This document shows, one piece after another, positions 10,989-23,479 of a DNA stretch of 64,000 nucleotides. The notes under the pieces were generated by a model. That model worked only from the letters and a program-made list of their open reading frames with translations. It was not told where the DNA came from and searched no databases. This DNA comes from Nicotiana tabacum (Eukaryota; Streptophyta; Magnoliopsida; Solanales; Solanaceae), in the NCBI RefSeq assembly GCF_000715075.1, contig NC_134085.1:133872060-133936059 (forward strand), in the 5' to 3' direction. The first letter of the stretch is position 1. Every line of letters begins with the position of its first letter. The translations under genes and the position numbers were made by a program.

Positions 10989-11724
10989 TGATAGCATCTG
11001 TGATGACCTAAAAGGTTATCTCTTGCTTTAGAAGTCAAATCTATGTTTCGAGACCTAAAAACCTCCTTTTGTCTTACCTCGATTTGCGTGTGTAGTCCAG
11101 GCATATATCCGAAAAACCTTTATGTGAAGATTTGAGAAAAATGCTAAATTTTACCTTTAAAATTGAATTAAGTTGATTTCTGTCAACAATTTAGGTAAAT
11201 GGACCCGGACCTGTGATTTGATGGTCCCGAAGGATCCGTAAAAAAATATGGGACTTGGGCGCATGCCCGGAATTGAATTCGAGGTCCATAGCCCGAGAAG
11301 TGAATTTTTGAAGAAAATTGTTTAACTGAAAAATATAAGGAGTTTAGAAATTGAATAATGTTTGAATTTGATGGTATCAGGCCCGTATTTTGGTTCAAGA
11401 GCCCAGTACATGTTTAATATGGTATTTAAGTTGTGTCTGTAAAATTTGGTAAGAAACGGAATTCATATGACGTGATTCAGACCCTCGGTTGTGAATATAG
11501 TAACTTTAAGAGTTCTTCAGATTTTTATTGATTTTGATTCTAAATTCGTTGATTAAGATGTTATTTGGGAGATTTGATCGCGTGAACAAGTCCTTATGAT
11601 GTTTTTAGACTTGTTTGCATGTTTGGTTTGGAGCCCCGAGGGCTCGAGTGAGATTTGGATAGACCACGGAGTATTTTGACCCTTAAGGAAAAATTGCTGG
11701 TATTGCAAGTCTGCAGACTTCGCA

Positions 11725-11960
11725 TCTAGCTCGCAAATGCGAGCACCGCAATTTTGAAGGACCATCGCATTTGCGATGACTGGGCTGGGTAGGGGACCTT
11801 CGCATTTGCGAAGTTCAGAGTCGCAAATACGACAAGAGCAGAGGCCGCAATTGCGAACACTGGTTCGCATTTGCGAAGGTAGATGGTCAGGCCATTCTTC
11901 ATATTTGCGAAGCATTGGTCGCATTTGCGAACATGTGATCGCAAATGCGATACCTGCAAC
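11725..11960. repeat. Cluster of TCGCATTTGCGA-type palindromes in LTR F
   Basis: Repeated TTCGCATTTGCGAA, TCGCAAATGCGA and related boxes occur at least eight times in about 235 bp, spaced irregularly. They stand out as CG-rich in an AT-rich LTR. Confidence 0.8.
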
Positions 11961-12840
11961 TGCTCAAAAATAGGTTTTGACGAGATTTCAACTCATTCTT
12001 TCAAATTTTCAAACCCTAAGCTACCATAAGCGATTTTCCAAAGAAAAGTTCTTCCCCAAATCATAGGTAAACAATTTCTACTCATTTCTTTCAATCTACT
12101 TCATCTTTTTACAAGATTTCATCACAAAATCTAGAAATTTTCATAGGAAATTGGATGTTTTTGGAAATTTCAAAATTTGGGGATGTAGACCTCAAATTGA
12201 GGTCGGATTCCAAAACCAATTGCATATCCGGGCCCGGGGGTGAATGGGTAATCGGGTTTTGGTCCGAACTTCAGGTTTTGACCAAGCGGGCCCGAGGTCG
12301 ATTTTTGACTTTTTGAGAAAAATATTGGAAAACCTATAATTAAGCATTGGATTTGAGTTCTTTAGCATTTATTGATGTTATTAAGTTAATTATGACTAGA
12401 TACAAGTGAATTGGAGGGGAAAACTAGAGGGAAAGCGATATTTGAGGCTTGATTTTTGGCCGTGGAATCGAGGTAAGTGTTTGGCCTAACCTTAGTTTGA
12501 GGGAATATGTGTTGTGTTTTATTTGCTACGTGTTAGTGTTGTGTACGATGTATAGGTGTGGTGACGAGTATCTATACGTTGGTGTCGAGCATGCCCGTGA
12601 GTCTTACACTGTGACTGTTGTGATTCTTATTATGTACCATCTATGCTTAAATTGATGATTATCCATGTTGTACAAGACTTATGATATTTTCTTGGTATTT
12701 GACCATTGTTGAGTATTGACTCAAGTTGAGATTTATTTTGTGAAGTTAACTGTTGGAACAAGATTGGTTATAGTTGATTCCCTTACCGGGATGTATTTGT
12801 TCCTATTGTTAATTCCCTTACCGGGATATTATTGTTTCTA

Positions 12841-13140
12841 CTGTTTGGGTGAGGAAAAGGTGATAAAGCACGAAGGGTGACGCCGTGCACATTCATACTT
12901 ATGCATATGATAAGGAAAGAGTGATAAAGCACGAAAGATGATGCCATGCACATTTACATTTATATTGATGCATATGGTGAGGAAGAGAGATAAAGCACGA
13001 AGGGTGATGCCGTGCACATTCCTATTATTCATATGGTGAGGAAGAGTGATAAAGCACAAAAGGTGATGCCGTGCACATTTTCATTATTGATTGCATGGTG
13101 AGGATTGAGAGTAAAAGCACGACGGGTGATACCGTGCATT
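12841..13140 (+). repeat. Minisatellite in LTR F, about five units of 60-65 bp
   Basis: Each unit has GGTGAGGAA, GATAAAGCACGAAGGGTGA, TGCCGTGCACATT and an AT-rich link ending near GCATATG. Units begin about 12845, 12910, 12976, 13034 and 13095, with point and length differences. The last is incomplete. Confidence 0.85.
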
Positions 13141-13828
13141 TATTTTCTGTTGATGTGATTACTTGCTGTTATCGGTTCAAGTGCGTTAATTGTTTAATTT
13201 CCATTATTTTTGTGTTTCCTTATTCTAGTATCCCCTACAACATGTTGCCTTTCCCGTTAATTTCTGTTTCGCTTCTATTATTGTTATTCTGTTAGATATT
13301 GATTAACTATACAGGTTTATGATGTTTGTCGTGTCCTAGTCTCGTCACTACTTCGCCTAGGTTAGGTTCGACACTTACCAGTACATGGGGTCGGCTGTAC
13401 TGATACTACACTCTGCACTTTTTGTATAGATCTCGGTGCTGGACCATACAGACCGTAGTTCGAGGTTGCTGCCTTCAGTCCAATGGAGACCCGAGGTAGT
13501 TCTGCAGGCATTCGTAGGCCTTGGCGTCCCCGTCTATCCTGTTTCTTTTTTATTTTATCTATTTCTGAGACATATGTGTATCTCTTTGTTCAGACCACTA
13601 TTTGTAGTATTTGTAGATAGTCCGTGAAATTATGACACCAGTTATGGGTGAAGTTTTACTTTGGATTTGTATTTGTATTAAGATAATCTGTTAAATTCTG
13701 CTTTTCTGCATTTATTTCGCTAGTCTTCTTATGATAAATTGTAAATTGTTAAAAAATAAAGTGAAAAGGTAAAATAATCAGTGATATTGGCTTGCCTAGC
13801 GAGTTCAATGTTAGGCGCCATCACCGGG

Positions 13829-13833
13829 GGCGT
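13829..13833. other. Target site duplication of E, left copy (GGCGT)
   Basis: GGCGT directly before the TG of the left LTR. It is identical to 26338-26342 directly after the CA of the right LTR. Confidence 0.88.
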
Positions 13834-14766
13834 TGATCGAGGACAACCCTACACTACTACAAGTAGCAAGAAAGGTCGAAGCAGCTTTTATCCGAAAAGG
13901 TCGGGATCGATTTTCACATAGAGTTAGATATTGGAATTGAGTGTCTATATAAATTGGAGTTGCGTAGTTGTTCCTAATTGCACTTCTAAACATTATTGGT
14001 TTTGATATTACTTCTAAATTTATACTATTAAGATGCTAAATTAGGATAAGTGAAGCTAAGAGTAAACTATTGAAGGTTGTCTAAATAGGTAAAAGACACT
14101 AGGGAAGTGACTTTCTCCTAGGTGGATAATTGATGGATTCTCGAGACTAAGGCTAGATTGTCATATTTGGGGAGTATGATATAACCATTGCACGATTCTA
14201 CCTACTATATACCTCTCGGTAGTTCGAGTGATTTTGCCCTAATTGACTTTCTCAAGACCAATTAGGTATGATAATTTGTGCAAGCAATAAAAGTTCAAGT
14301 CGGGTATTACTATCTCTAGGTTTAACCCTTTAATTGGGGCTATCAATCTCTTGAATATGCCCCAATTCCTTGTTGGGCCAATTTTATGGACTTAGGCTCT
14401 CTTTCTCAAGAAGAGCCAAAATCAACTAGGCATAAACTAGTGGTTGCAACTACTAATTCAACATTTAAATCATAAATTAGTCCAAATATCAAACACTCAT
14501 AGACATTCAAGCCTTAAAATACAAGACCCATCAATTACCCACACTAGGGTTGAGCCACAACCCTAGTTAATGGGTCTAACTACTCATGATTATAGAAGAA
14601 AACAAAGAAATAGATGAAGAAAAACCCATAATATTTAATTACTAGATAAAACTTGAAGATTCAATGATGAAACTAAGCTAAAATTACTCAAAATAGAAAA
14701 GGAGTATTGTTCACAAGCGCAGCAGCGTTAAAATACAAATTATGACCTAAAAATGGGAAAAGAAAC

Positions 14767-14774
14767 TATTTATA
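14767..14774 (-). promoter_or_regulatory. TATA box of E 3' LTR
   Basis: TATAAATA on the minus strand, conserved at 25746-25753 in the other LTR, immediately downstream (element sense) of the CG-box cluster. Confidence 0.6.
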
Positions 14775-14813
14775 CTAGGCTGAAAATTCTGGACAAAAAT
14801 ACCCCTGCGGGGC

Positions 14814-15155
14814 TAGTGCGGACCGCACAAAATCGAGTGCGGCCGCACTAAGGCTCTTGGCTGAAACAATCTGTTCTCTGAAGTTGGCCACCGCGGGCTG
14901 CACAAAATGCACCGCGGCCGCAGTGGCTTCTATTGCGGTCCGCACAAAATGAACTGCGGACCGCATTGGCAATGTTCCTCCAACTTGGCACCTCTCTGAA
15001 CTTGAGCTTTGCAGACCGCACAAAATCGAGTGCGGATGCAATGAAGTCAATGCGGTCCACTTGAAATGTTTTGCGGCCGCATTGCTTGGCTTCCTGAAAT
15101 GGGCACTCTCTGAACCTCCTCTTTGCGAACCGCACGGAATGGTGTGCGACCGTAC
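14814..15155. repeat. CG-box cluster in E 3' LTR
   Basis: About ten degenerate units built on GCGGACCGCACAAAAT and TGCGGCCGCA, roughly 30-40 bp apart. Related boxes recur at 25792-26130, 18355-18640 and 19040-19310. Confidence 0.8.
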
Positions 15156-15361
15156 TAGTTCTGTTATACTGAGCTTGGCCTTGTTCTTGGTACTTGTGCA
15201 TGTTTCACTCCTTTTTGAGCTGGTTTTGACAAATTGTTACCTTATTGACCAAATCCTGTAATCAAGTACAACATGTGAGCCTTTGGGACTATTTTGTACA
15301 CATTTCTAATCAAAACTAAAGCAAGAAGGAGTGTAAAATGCGTCATAATCCCTGGTTATCA

Positions 15362-15375
15362 ACTCCCCCAAACTT
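15362..15375 (-). promoter_or_regulatory. Polypurine tract of element E
   Basis: On the minus strand AAGTTTGGGGGAGT abuts the TG of the 3' LTR, preceded by TTGAGGACAAGCAAAAGC, the usual Athila-type pre-LTR context. A similar motif recurs near 16169-16190. Confidence 0.75.
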
Positions 15376-17318
15376 ATGCTTTTGCTTGTCCTCAAGCAAA
15401 CAAAATAAGACCCACCCCTTAAGAGTAAATCCAAGAAAATTCAGCTGACCTAAACTGACCTCGTCTAGCATCAATTGGGACTAACATTTGCCCTCAATTC
15501 AAATGAATCATTAACAACATTCACTCTTTTATACATCATGGATTTAGTGCAATACAAGAGCCTCAAGAGTTGACTCAACACATCAAAGAAACTCTTTGTA
15601 TTACTTCGTTCATTGTGGAACCCAAACTCACACATCCTCGACTCTCCCGAAGCAAACCTCACTTTTGGAATAGTAGCACTCAGAACGAGGTTAATGGAAA
15701 AACACTCATCTTTCTCAAGGAAAAGTCACAAGTCCGGCTCTAAGTACCATATGCTTGCCCCTTATGTGAGTCACCACTAATGTATGCTTCATTCAACTCA
15801 AGATCATATAGGGCTTTTGTGGAGACATAGTGAAGGCTTTTGGTTTAGGTAGGAAATGTTTGGTCTAAGTAGGTTCCATCTTCCTTTTAGTACTTCTTTT
15901 GCTTCGTTTTGGCACTCTCACTTGACTTTTTAAGTCATTTCACTTCTTTCTAAGGGGTTAGAGAGACACACTGTCACTCTTTCTTGTTCATTTCAAATCT
16001 TCTATCCTTTCTCAACTTTTCACACCTTTCATTCTTTGCTTTTATTGAATCCCTTCATTCTTTTCTACATTGAACATTCTTTTTGTCTTTTTTGCTTTTC
16101 TTTCTTTCTCATTGCCTTTCCTTTTCTTCATTTTATACCTTTCTACCACTTTGTTGCAATACTCGTCTCTCCCCCCAAACTTATACTTTTGCCATGTGCA
16201 AAGGAAAGATCGGGTGCCAAGAGAGAGTATCTTTAGAACGGGTAAAGGCTTGTATCGTAGTTCTTGAAGGAAAAAGGTCTAAGGCTCAAAAGGGTTGACT
16301 AGGGATTTTATCATTGGTAGGCTATGGAAGTGTCAAGATATCATTTGGATCAAAGAGAGCCTATAATCATGTCTCAAGTCAAATTACACTTAGGATTTCG
16401 CCTAGACAAACATTCAGGACAAGTTCTAGACCAATGGGATTACTAAAGACACAGAGTCGGGGCCCCACAACAACCTTAGATAAGATTTGAGCACACAATG
16501 GTCCCGAAAAACCACTTGATGATTATCGGCCAACACAAGAGTCTCAAGGTCACAACTTTCACCATCCTATACACAACGATTTGTTTTTGGCCATAGGATC
16601 AAAGACAAATGTGTTAGACCCAAGTGAAGCTTTGCTTGAGGCACCCTTACCAACTAACTACTAAAAAGCAAAAAGGAAAACAGACTCAAACCTTTAAGAA
16701 GGTTGTCATACCATCCATCATCGGGAAGAGCCACCCGGTTCACATAAATTCCACCTTTGGAAAGAATCGTGGCATTAAGAAAACCAAAGGCTTATTGCAA
16801 AACTCAAAATAAGAAGCTACGGACATAAAATAAGAAGCTAAGAAAGGAAAAATGCGGAAAGTAAAATGAATATGTACGAGAGGGGATTTAATCGAATATA
16901 CAATAGGGGGAATGAATATATACATAAGAACGTAACTTTTATATATAGATCCAAAGTAAAAAGTACAAAAAGTGCAATGAAATGCTAAAATTATATACAT
17001 ACCAAAGATAAAAAGGAAAGTAAGCGTAAAATATTGTCATATGTACAGTCATCCAAATACCCAAATATGGATACCCCCTCAAATGAAAGCTGGCATTGTC
17101 CTCAATGCCAACTAACCAAAATAAGCACAAAAATAGAGAAGAGAGGAAAAAGAAACTCCCTATTGGCCCTCCGTCTACATAGGATCCTGAGTCTGGGTCC
17201 CTGGGTCCTCTGTCTGCTCGGGAACCTGTGACTGGCTCCCTGTGATCTGTGGCTCTGCTGGGACCTGGGCCTGGACTGAGTCCTGGGCTGAATCCTGGGG
17301 CTGGCTGGAGGAGCCTCC
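15376..17318 (-). other. Element E non-coding 3' region
   Basis: About 1.9 kb between the env-position ORF and the PPT. It is T/C-rich on the plus strand around 15900-16200. Short plus-strand frames here are low-complexity. The only motif of note is a second PPT-like run near 16169-16190. Confidence 0.65.
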
Positions 17319-18250
17319 CTACGGGTCCTCCAACTTAATAACTGCATCGTCAGACCGGGGGATCACTCTCTTCCTCTTGGGAGTCCTCTCGGACTCCTGC
17401 TCTAGCTGGTGCTGGGCTGCTGGTGCTGGGTCATGCAATAGCAAATCTAAAGTCAGGTGATCCGCCTTGAATCTCTCAACCTCGACCAGTAGATCCTTCA
17501 CCGACCCTTTTGAAGCCTGAGTCTTCCTCATTTTCTTTGCCTCCCTGGAAAGTTCCTTGAGTGCCTTTCCATGTGAATCAACAGCACCCGTAAGCAATTT
17601 CTGGTTCTCTAGGATCTTCTTCTGGCTGTACAGAAAATCCTTGAGAGTGTCGTCAATAGACTGTGGGACTTGTAGAGGAGGAGGTGATGACTGAGCTGCC
17701 ACCATGGTAGATAGTACAAATAGCTTAGAAGTAGCTGTCTGCATCCAATTGTTGATGTTGGCGAGGGCCTGGCTCAGGCGGTGGGCAATCAATGGGTATT
17801 CAGTGGAGGAGGGTATCTCTGGAACTGTAGAAGTGGAAGGACTTGGGGCCATGTCTGTTGAGGTAGAAGGAGGCTGAGTAGGAGCCACTACCACTACTGG
17901 CTCTTCAGACTGGCCAGTCGAAGTAGTGGCTTTGCTATTAAAGTGTTTGCCCTTAGGGTTGTCATCACCCTGTAGGCTATACCATGAGAAAGGTGCCTTC
18001 GCCTTCACTTTCATATCAAACTTCCGCTATTCTACATCTTGGTCCTCCAGGTATATGGTCAGGAAGTTGGGGAAGGGATAAGATCTATCACCTTCGTTCA
18101 CTACCCATGTAATAACCTAGGACATCACATTCCCGACGTTAATCGGGTACCCCGCCATGATAGATGCTACCAAAATCGCCCGGTGAATAAGGAGTGAGTT
18201 GTCGTAGGTGGTGGGGTCTAGCCTGCTGCACACAAATGTCTCCCACCCCT
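17319..18250 (-). pseudogene. Env-position ORF of element E (plant transposon protein-like)
   Basis: The longest open stretch is 231 codons (18014-17319). Upstream in the same sense, weak coding continues to about 18250 but is broken by stops. The product is Ser/Thr/Pro-rich, then has a helical, charged segment with LKELSREAKKMRKTQ, and ends in a basic KRKR patch. Position, downstream of integrase and in sense with pol, matches the extra ORF of Athila elements. No transmembrane or fusion segment can be seen, so an envelope role is not supported. Confidence 0.6.
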
Positions 18251-19440
18251 TATGTAAACAACATTCAGTTATGCTTTGTTAATATCAGTAGAAACAATGA
18301 AATGCAAAGTTGTAGAAAAATTTATTGCAGACAGTTTAAAATATTGCAGAATACGGACTCACAAAATGAGGTGCAGCCGCAAAGAGGCTACTGGGGACCG
18401 CACAAAATCCATGGTGGTCCGCACAGAGGTATGGTTCAGACTACCCACTCTCTGAATATATGCACCGCAGACTGCACAAAAAGGCATTGCGGTCCGCATT
18501 GAGGCACCACGGACCGCACAAAATCCATTGCGGCCGCGGTCCTCAAATGTCAGCATTCAGTACTTGGTCTATTACGATCCGCACAAAATGGCATTGCGGA
18601 CTGCACAGAGGCACCGCTGACCGCACTGAGTGCCCAACATGAGCACCAACCTATGGTTCATGTTTTGTTCATTTTTAGTCCAATTATTCACCTATTAATG
18701 ATTCCCTAAGTGTTGCCTCAGTGTTTTAACTACCTAATCCTAATTCAAACAATATTTAACTAACCTATGCTACAAGATTGAAAGAAAAATGGGAAGGGAA
18801 GGAAAAGGAACTAAGAAAAACAAAAATTCAAATAAAATAACAAAATTAAACAAATGAGAAGGAATTAAAGTTACATGAAATAAAATGCAGTGATGATTAA
18901 TAAGCCTTAGCAGTTAATTGCGTGCAATTTAGTGAGATGAATAGTAGTTTTGTGCTTTTGAGATTAAAAAGATCGAAAAGTTCAAATAGAGGGCCTCAAG
19001 TCCTATTTATAGAAAAAGGTTCTGGGCCCCAACTCACCTACCCACCGCGGACCACACAAAATGGCACCGTGGTCCGCGGTTCTCAAAACCATGAGGCACT
19101 GGCAAATTGACCACTGCGGACTGCAATAAATCCAGTGCGGCCGCAGTGGACCACCGTGGTCCGCACAAAATGCAATGCGGCCGCGGTGGGAAACTTCAGA
19201 GACTTCCTACTTGTGTCAAATCACTTTTGCGGTCCATATTGATTTCTTGCCCCTCGCACAAAGGCCTTTGCGACCGCACAAAATGAGTGCGGTCCGCATT
19301 GCCAACTTCAAAGAGTGATATTTTTCAACTTGTTCCTGCACTGGATCAACACCATCCTACAACATCTGACAACCAATCAGTCAAAAATAAATCCTACACT
19401 ACAATGAAAATCAGAGAAAAACAAGAGGAAAGACACATGG
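18251..19440. repeat. Element E spacer with two further CG-box clusters
   Basis: Non-coding DNA between integrase and the env-position ORF. Clusters of GCGGNCCGCACAAAAT-type boxes lie at 18355-18640 and 19040-19310, separated by AT-rich DNA. No coding sequence is supported. Confidence 0.7.
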
Positions 19441-19498
19441 GTTGCCTCCCAAAAAGCGCATGATTTAATGTCGCGGCACGATGCAGGTTACCATCAAA

Positions 19499-20947
19499 TC
19501 ACTTGAGATGAAGGAGTGCCACAACGTGGCTGTCATCAATCTTGCCCAGGTAGTGCTTGACCCTGTGCCCATTCCCTTTGAAAACTTCCCCATTTTTGTT
19601 CTTCAAGTCAAGTGCACCAAACGGAGTCACAAACACCACTTCAAAAGGTCCACTCCATTTTGACTTAAGCTTTCCCGGAAAGAGACATAATCGAGAGTTG
19701 AACAAGAGACCCAAATCACCCACTTTGAACTCCTTGCCACGAGCATATTTATCATGAAGGTACTTCATCTTGTCCTTGTACAAAGACGAACTAGAGTAGG
19801 CATGGAATCGGAATTCATCAAGTTCATTAAGCTGCTCCACACAAAGATTTGCTGCCACATCCCATTCAAGATTAAACTTCCTCAAAGCCCATATGGCCTT
19901 TTGCTCTAACTCAACCGGTAGATGGCAATCTTTCCCAAACACCAACCGATACGGATACATACCAATCGGAGTCTTGTAAGCAGTCCTATAAGCCCATAGA
20001 GCATCATCCAACTTCTTTGACCAATCGATCCTATTTGCATTGACCGTCTTTGATAATATACTCTTGATTTCCCTATTTGAGACTTCAACTTGGCCACTCG
20101 CTTGAGGATGATAAGAAGTAGAAACTTTGTGGTTAACACCATACTTTGCAAGCAAAGTGTCAAAAGCTCTATTACAAAAATGAGACCCCCCATCACTTAT
20201 GATTGCAAGAGGAGTGCCAAACCTTGTAAAAATGCTCTTCTTGAGAAACGCAACATCACTCCAGGCCTCATTGTTGGGTAGAGCCACGGCTTCAACCTAC
20301 TTTGAAACATAGTCAACCGCCACAAGAATGTATGTGTTCCCACACGAGCTAACAAACGGGCCCATAAAATCAATGCCCCATATATCAAAAATATCAACTT
20401 CAAGGATGGTATTGAGAGGCATCTCATCTTTCTTCGAAATTCCACCCGTTCTTTGACATCCGTCACACCTCTTCACAAGTTCACTTGCATCTTTGTACAA
20501 ATTTGGACAATAAAACCCACAACTAAGAACTTTGGAAGCTGTCCTCGCCCCGCCATGATGACCATCATAGGTAGAGGAATGACAAGCCTCCAAGATACTC
20601 AATTGCTCTTCCTCCGGGACACACCTTCGGATCACACCATCCATGCAAATCTTGAACAAGTACGGCTTATACCAATAGAAATCCAAACTATCCCATTTGA
20701 GCTTCTTCCCTTGGTTAGAAGAGAGCTCACACGGGATTATACCAATCACAAGGAAATTAGCAACATCTGCAAACCATGACATACCATTCACCGACACCGA
20801 AAGGAGTTGTTCATCGGAAAATGAATCATTGATCTCTAGGCCATCACGAGGCCTCCCCTCCTCCTCCAAGTGGGACAAGTGGTCCGCCACTTGGTTTTCA
20901 CTACCCTTTCGGTCCACAATCTCCAAATAAAACTCTTGAAGTAACAA
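19499..20947 (-). pseudogene. Element E integrase
   Basis: Two open stretches (20947-20297 and 20287-19499) are separated by one stop where related copies have Trp (VSK*V). The zinc-binding HHCC region is visible (ACHSS..GHHGG..CDGCQRTG). The core has WGIDFMGPF (first Asp), SDGGSHF (second Asp) and SGQVEVSN (Glu), so the DDE triad is intact. The C-terminal part carries the [16 protein letters not shown] region typical of gypsy integrases. One TGG-to-TAG change is enough to stop it. Confidence 0.9.
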
Positions 20948-20953
20948 GACCCA

Positions 20954-22232
20954 TCACATCAGTCTAGCTTTGGAATCTTTCTTCGTCATCAAGTATCGGA
21001 GTGCGGCATGATAGGTATGGACTATGACCTTGGCACCCATAAGATATGGCCGAAATTTCTCCATTGCAAACACAATAGCCAAAAGTTCTTTCTCGGTCAC
21101 CATGTAGTTCACTTGAGCATCATTCATTGTCTTGCTCGCATAGTACACCGAATGAAACATTTTGTTCACTCTTTGACCCAAAACCGCCCCAACTGCAACA
21201 TCGCTTGCATCACACATGATCTCAAAGGGCAAGCTCCAATTAGGTGTGGTAATGATAGGAGTGGTGGTCAACTTGTGCTTGAGAAGTTCAAAAGCTTGCA
21301 TACATCTCTCATCGAACACAAACTTGGCATCTTTTTCCAATAGCTTGCATAAAGGGTTAACTACCTTCGAAAAGTTTTTGAAAAATCTCTGGTAGAACCC
21401 CGCATGCCTAAGAAAACATCTAACTCCCTTGACAGAGGTTGGGGGAGGGAGTCTTGAAATCATATCAATTTTTGCTTTGTCCACCTCGATACCATGCTTT
21501 GAAATTTTATGCTATGCCCTCTTCCATCATGAAGTGCCATTTCTCCCAATTAAGAACAATATTGGTTTCTTCACAACGGGCCAATACTCTATCAAGATTT
21601 TTCAAACATTCCTCAAACAAATCACCCACAACACTAAAGGCGTCCATAAACACCTCCAAAATATCTTCCACCGTATTGGTGAAAATGTCCATCATACACC
21701 GCTGAAATGTAGTAGGTGCATTACACAACCCAAAAGGCATCCGAAAAAGGCAAAGGTGCCATATGAACAAGTGAATGTGGTCTTCTCCTGATCTTCCGGA
21801 GCAATCAAGATTTGGTTATACCCAGAATACCCATCCAAGAAACAGTAGAAGGCACGCCTAGAAAGTCAGTCTAACATCTGATCAAGAAAGGCAATGGAAA
21901 GTGATCCTTGCGGGTCACTTTATTCAACTTGCAGTAGTCCATGCATACCCTCCAACTGGTGACGATTCTGGTAGGAATCAACTCATTTTGTTAATTTTCA
22001 ACCACGGTCATGCCACCCTTCTTCAGTACATATTGCACCAGCGAAGTCCAAGAGCTATTAAAGATTGGGTACACAACCCCGACATCCAACCACTTGATCA
22101 CCTCCTTTTTCACAACTTCATGCATTTCTTCGTTCAACCTCCTTTGATGTTATAAGGAGGGCTTGCATCATCTTCCAGAATAATCTTGTGCATACAGAAT
22201 GCGGGGCTTATCCCCTGAATATCAGCTAAAGT
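20954..22232 (-). pseudogene. Element E reverse transcriptase and RNase H
   Basis: The RT palm region lies in 21770-21507 (RMPFGLCNAPTTFQRCM). The catalytic Asp pair is broken: the motif reads FMDAFS, with Ala encoded at 21639-21641. The connection and RNase H are open from 21484 to 20954 (CDASDVAVGAVLGQ, then TEKELLAIVFAMEKFR). The part before 21770 has several stops. Confidence 0.88.
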
Positions 22233-23114
22233 TCATCCAATTGCCCTTTTCCACTTTTGAAGCACCACCAATGTGGCATCAACCTGCATGTTAGTAAGAC
22301 AAGAGGAAAGAATAACTGACAAAGTAGAACTAGGGCCTAAGAACTCATACTTGAGGTGTGGAGTCAACGGCTTCAACCCCAACACCGGAGGTTCCTCAAT
22401 TGAAGGTTTTGTTGGTGGAGTCTTCCTATTTTCAAGGTCCAAACATAGTTTCCTAAGCTCATAAGAGTAAGAGACCATCCCATGTAAAGCATTCACACAC
22501 TCCACTTGGCCTTCATCATCATTGACATCAAGATTCAACAACACGACCTCTAGAGGGTCTTCCACATTGATCATTGAACTTGTATCATCAACTATCACTG
22601 CCGTGACAAGGTCCACAAAAGAGCACACCTCAGAATTGTTGGGCTGCTTCATTGACTTGCACACATGAAAGACCACTTTCTTATCACCCACCCAGAAGGT
22701 GAGTTCCCCTGCTTCCACATCAACTAAGGCCTTCACAGTAGCAAGGAAAGGTCTTCCCAATAGGATTGGAACTTCATAATCTAACTCATAATCCAAGATC
22801 ACAAAATTAGTTGGCAAGATAAATTTGTCCACCCGGACAAGGACATTATCAATAATACCCAATGATCTCTTCATCGTTCTATCCGCCATTTGCAATTGCA
22901 TGGAAGTCGGCCTCGGTTGCCCAATACCCAAAGTCTTGAAAACTAAGTAGGGCATCAAGTTGATACTTGCCCCCAAATCACATAGAGTCTTAGCAAGGTC
23001 CGCACTCCCAATGGTGCAAGGAATGGTGAAAGCGCCGAGATCTTCAAGCTTCGGGGCCATTGAATGCAATATTGCACTAACTTGGTGGGTCATCTTTATA
23101 GTTTCACAATCCAT
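22233..23114 (-). pseudogene. Element E aspartic protease region
   Basis: An open frame of 293 codons contains [20 protein letters not shown] followed by ASINLMP, the protease signature in Athila-type elements (DLGAS rather than DTG/DSG), and ILLGRPFLAT downstream. The same region occurs in element D at 30836-31477, showing the two belong to related families. Confidence 0.85.
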
Positions 23115-23479
23115 GGATTATTTCTTTGTCACCAAGTCCTTCATAAATTTAGCATAGCTCGACATTTGCTCAAGAGCCTCCACCAAAGGCACATTAGTGG
23201 ATAAGCTCTTCATCATATCAATAAACTTTTTAAACTGATTCTTATTTTTCTGCTTTGCGAGCCTTTGAGGATAAGGTGGAGGTGGCCTTGGCAAGGAAGC
23301 CTTGGCTTTAGGCATAACCGGCTCCGGCATGTCTATTACGTGTTCCTTAGATGAGTTCACATCATTTTGAGTTTCCACTTCAGCATCTTGAATATCAATC
23401 CTCACTTCTTCATTCACATTCTTATCAATCACTTTTTTCAACCACCAACGAAGCTTCATCTTCTTGCAACTCAACTTCA

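Larger units (their letters stand above)
13834..15361 (-). repeat. Element E 3' LTR (1528 bp)
   Basis: On the minus strand it starts TGATAACCAGGG and ends TCGATCA. It is collinear with 24807-26337, with scattered base changes and small indels. It contains a TATA box on the minus strand (TATAAATA, complement of 14767-14774) and a cluster of TGCGGCCGCA-like boxes at 14814-15155. In element orientation the boxes lie upstream of the TATA box, that is in U3. Confidence 0.9.

Noticed and set aside
14814..15155. CRISPR-like array from regularly recurring GCGGNCCGCACAAAAT boxes
   Set aside because: Spacing and units are irregular, boxes are palindromic variants, the host is a plant retrotransposon LTR, and no cas genes exist.
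16036..16298. Overlapping plus-strand frames rich in Phe, Leu and Ser
   Set aside because: All three frames are open at once because of low-complexity T/C sequence in E's 3' region.
17102..17460. Frames on both strands beside the E env-position ORF
   Set aside because: The minus-strand coding order of E explains the region; the others are overlaps in GGGTCCT-type repeats.
17319..18014. A retroviral envelope gene
   Set aside because: No signal peptide, transmembrane segment or fusion peptide can be seen; only its position matches an env-like ORF.
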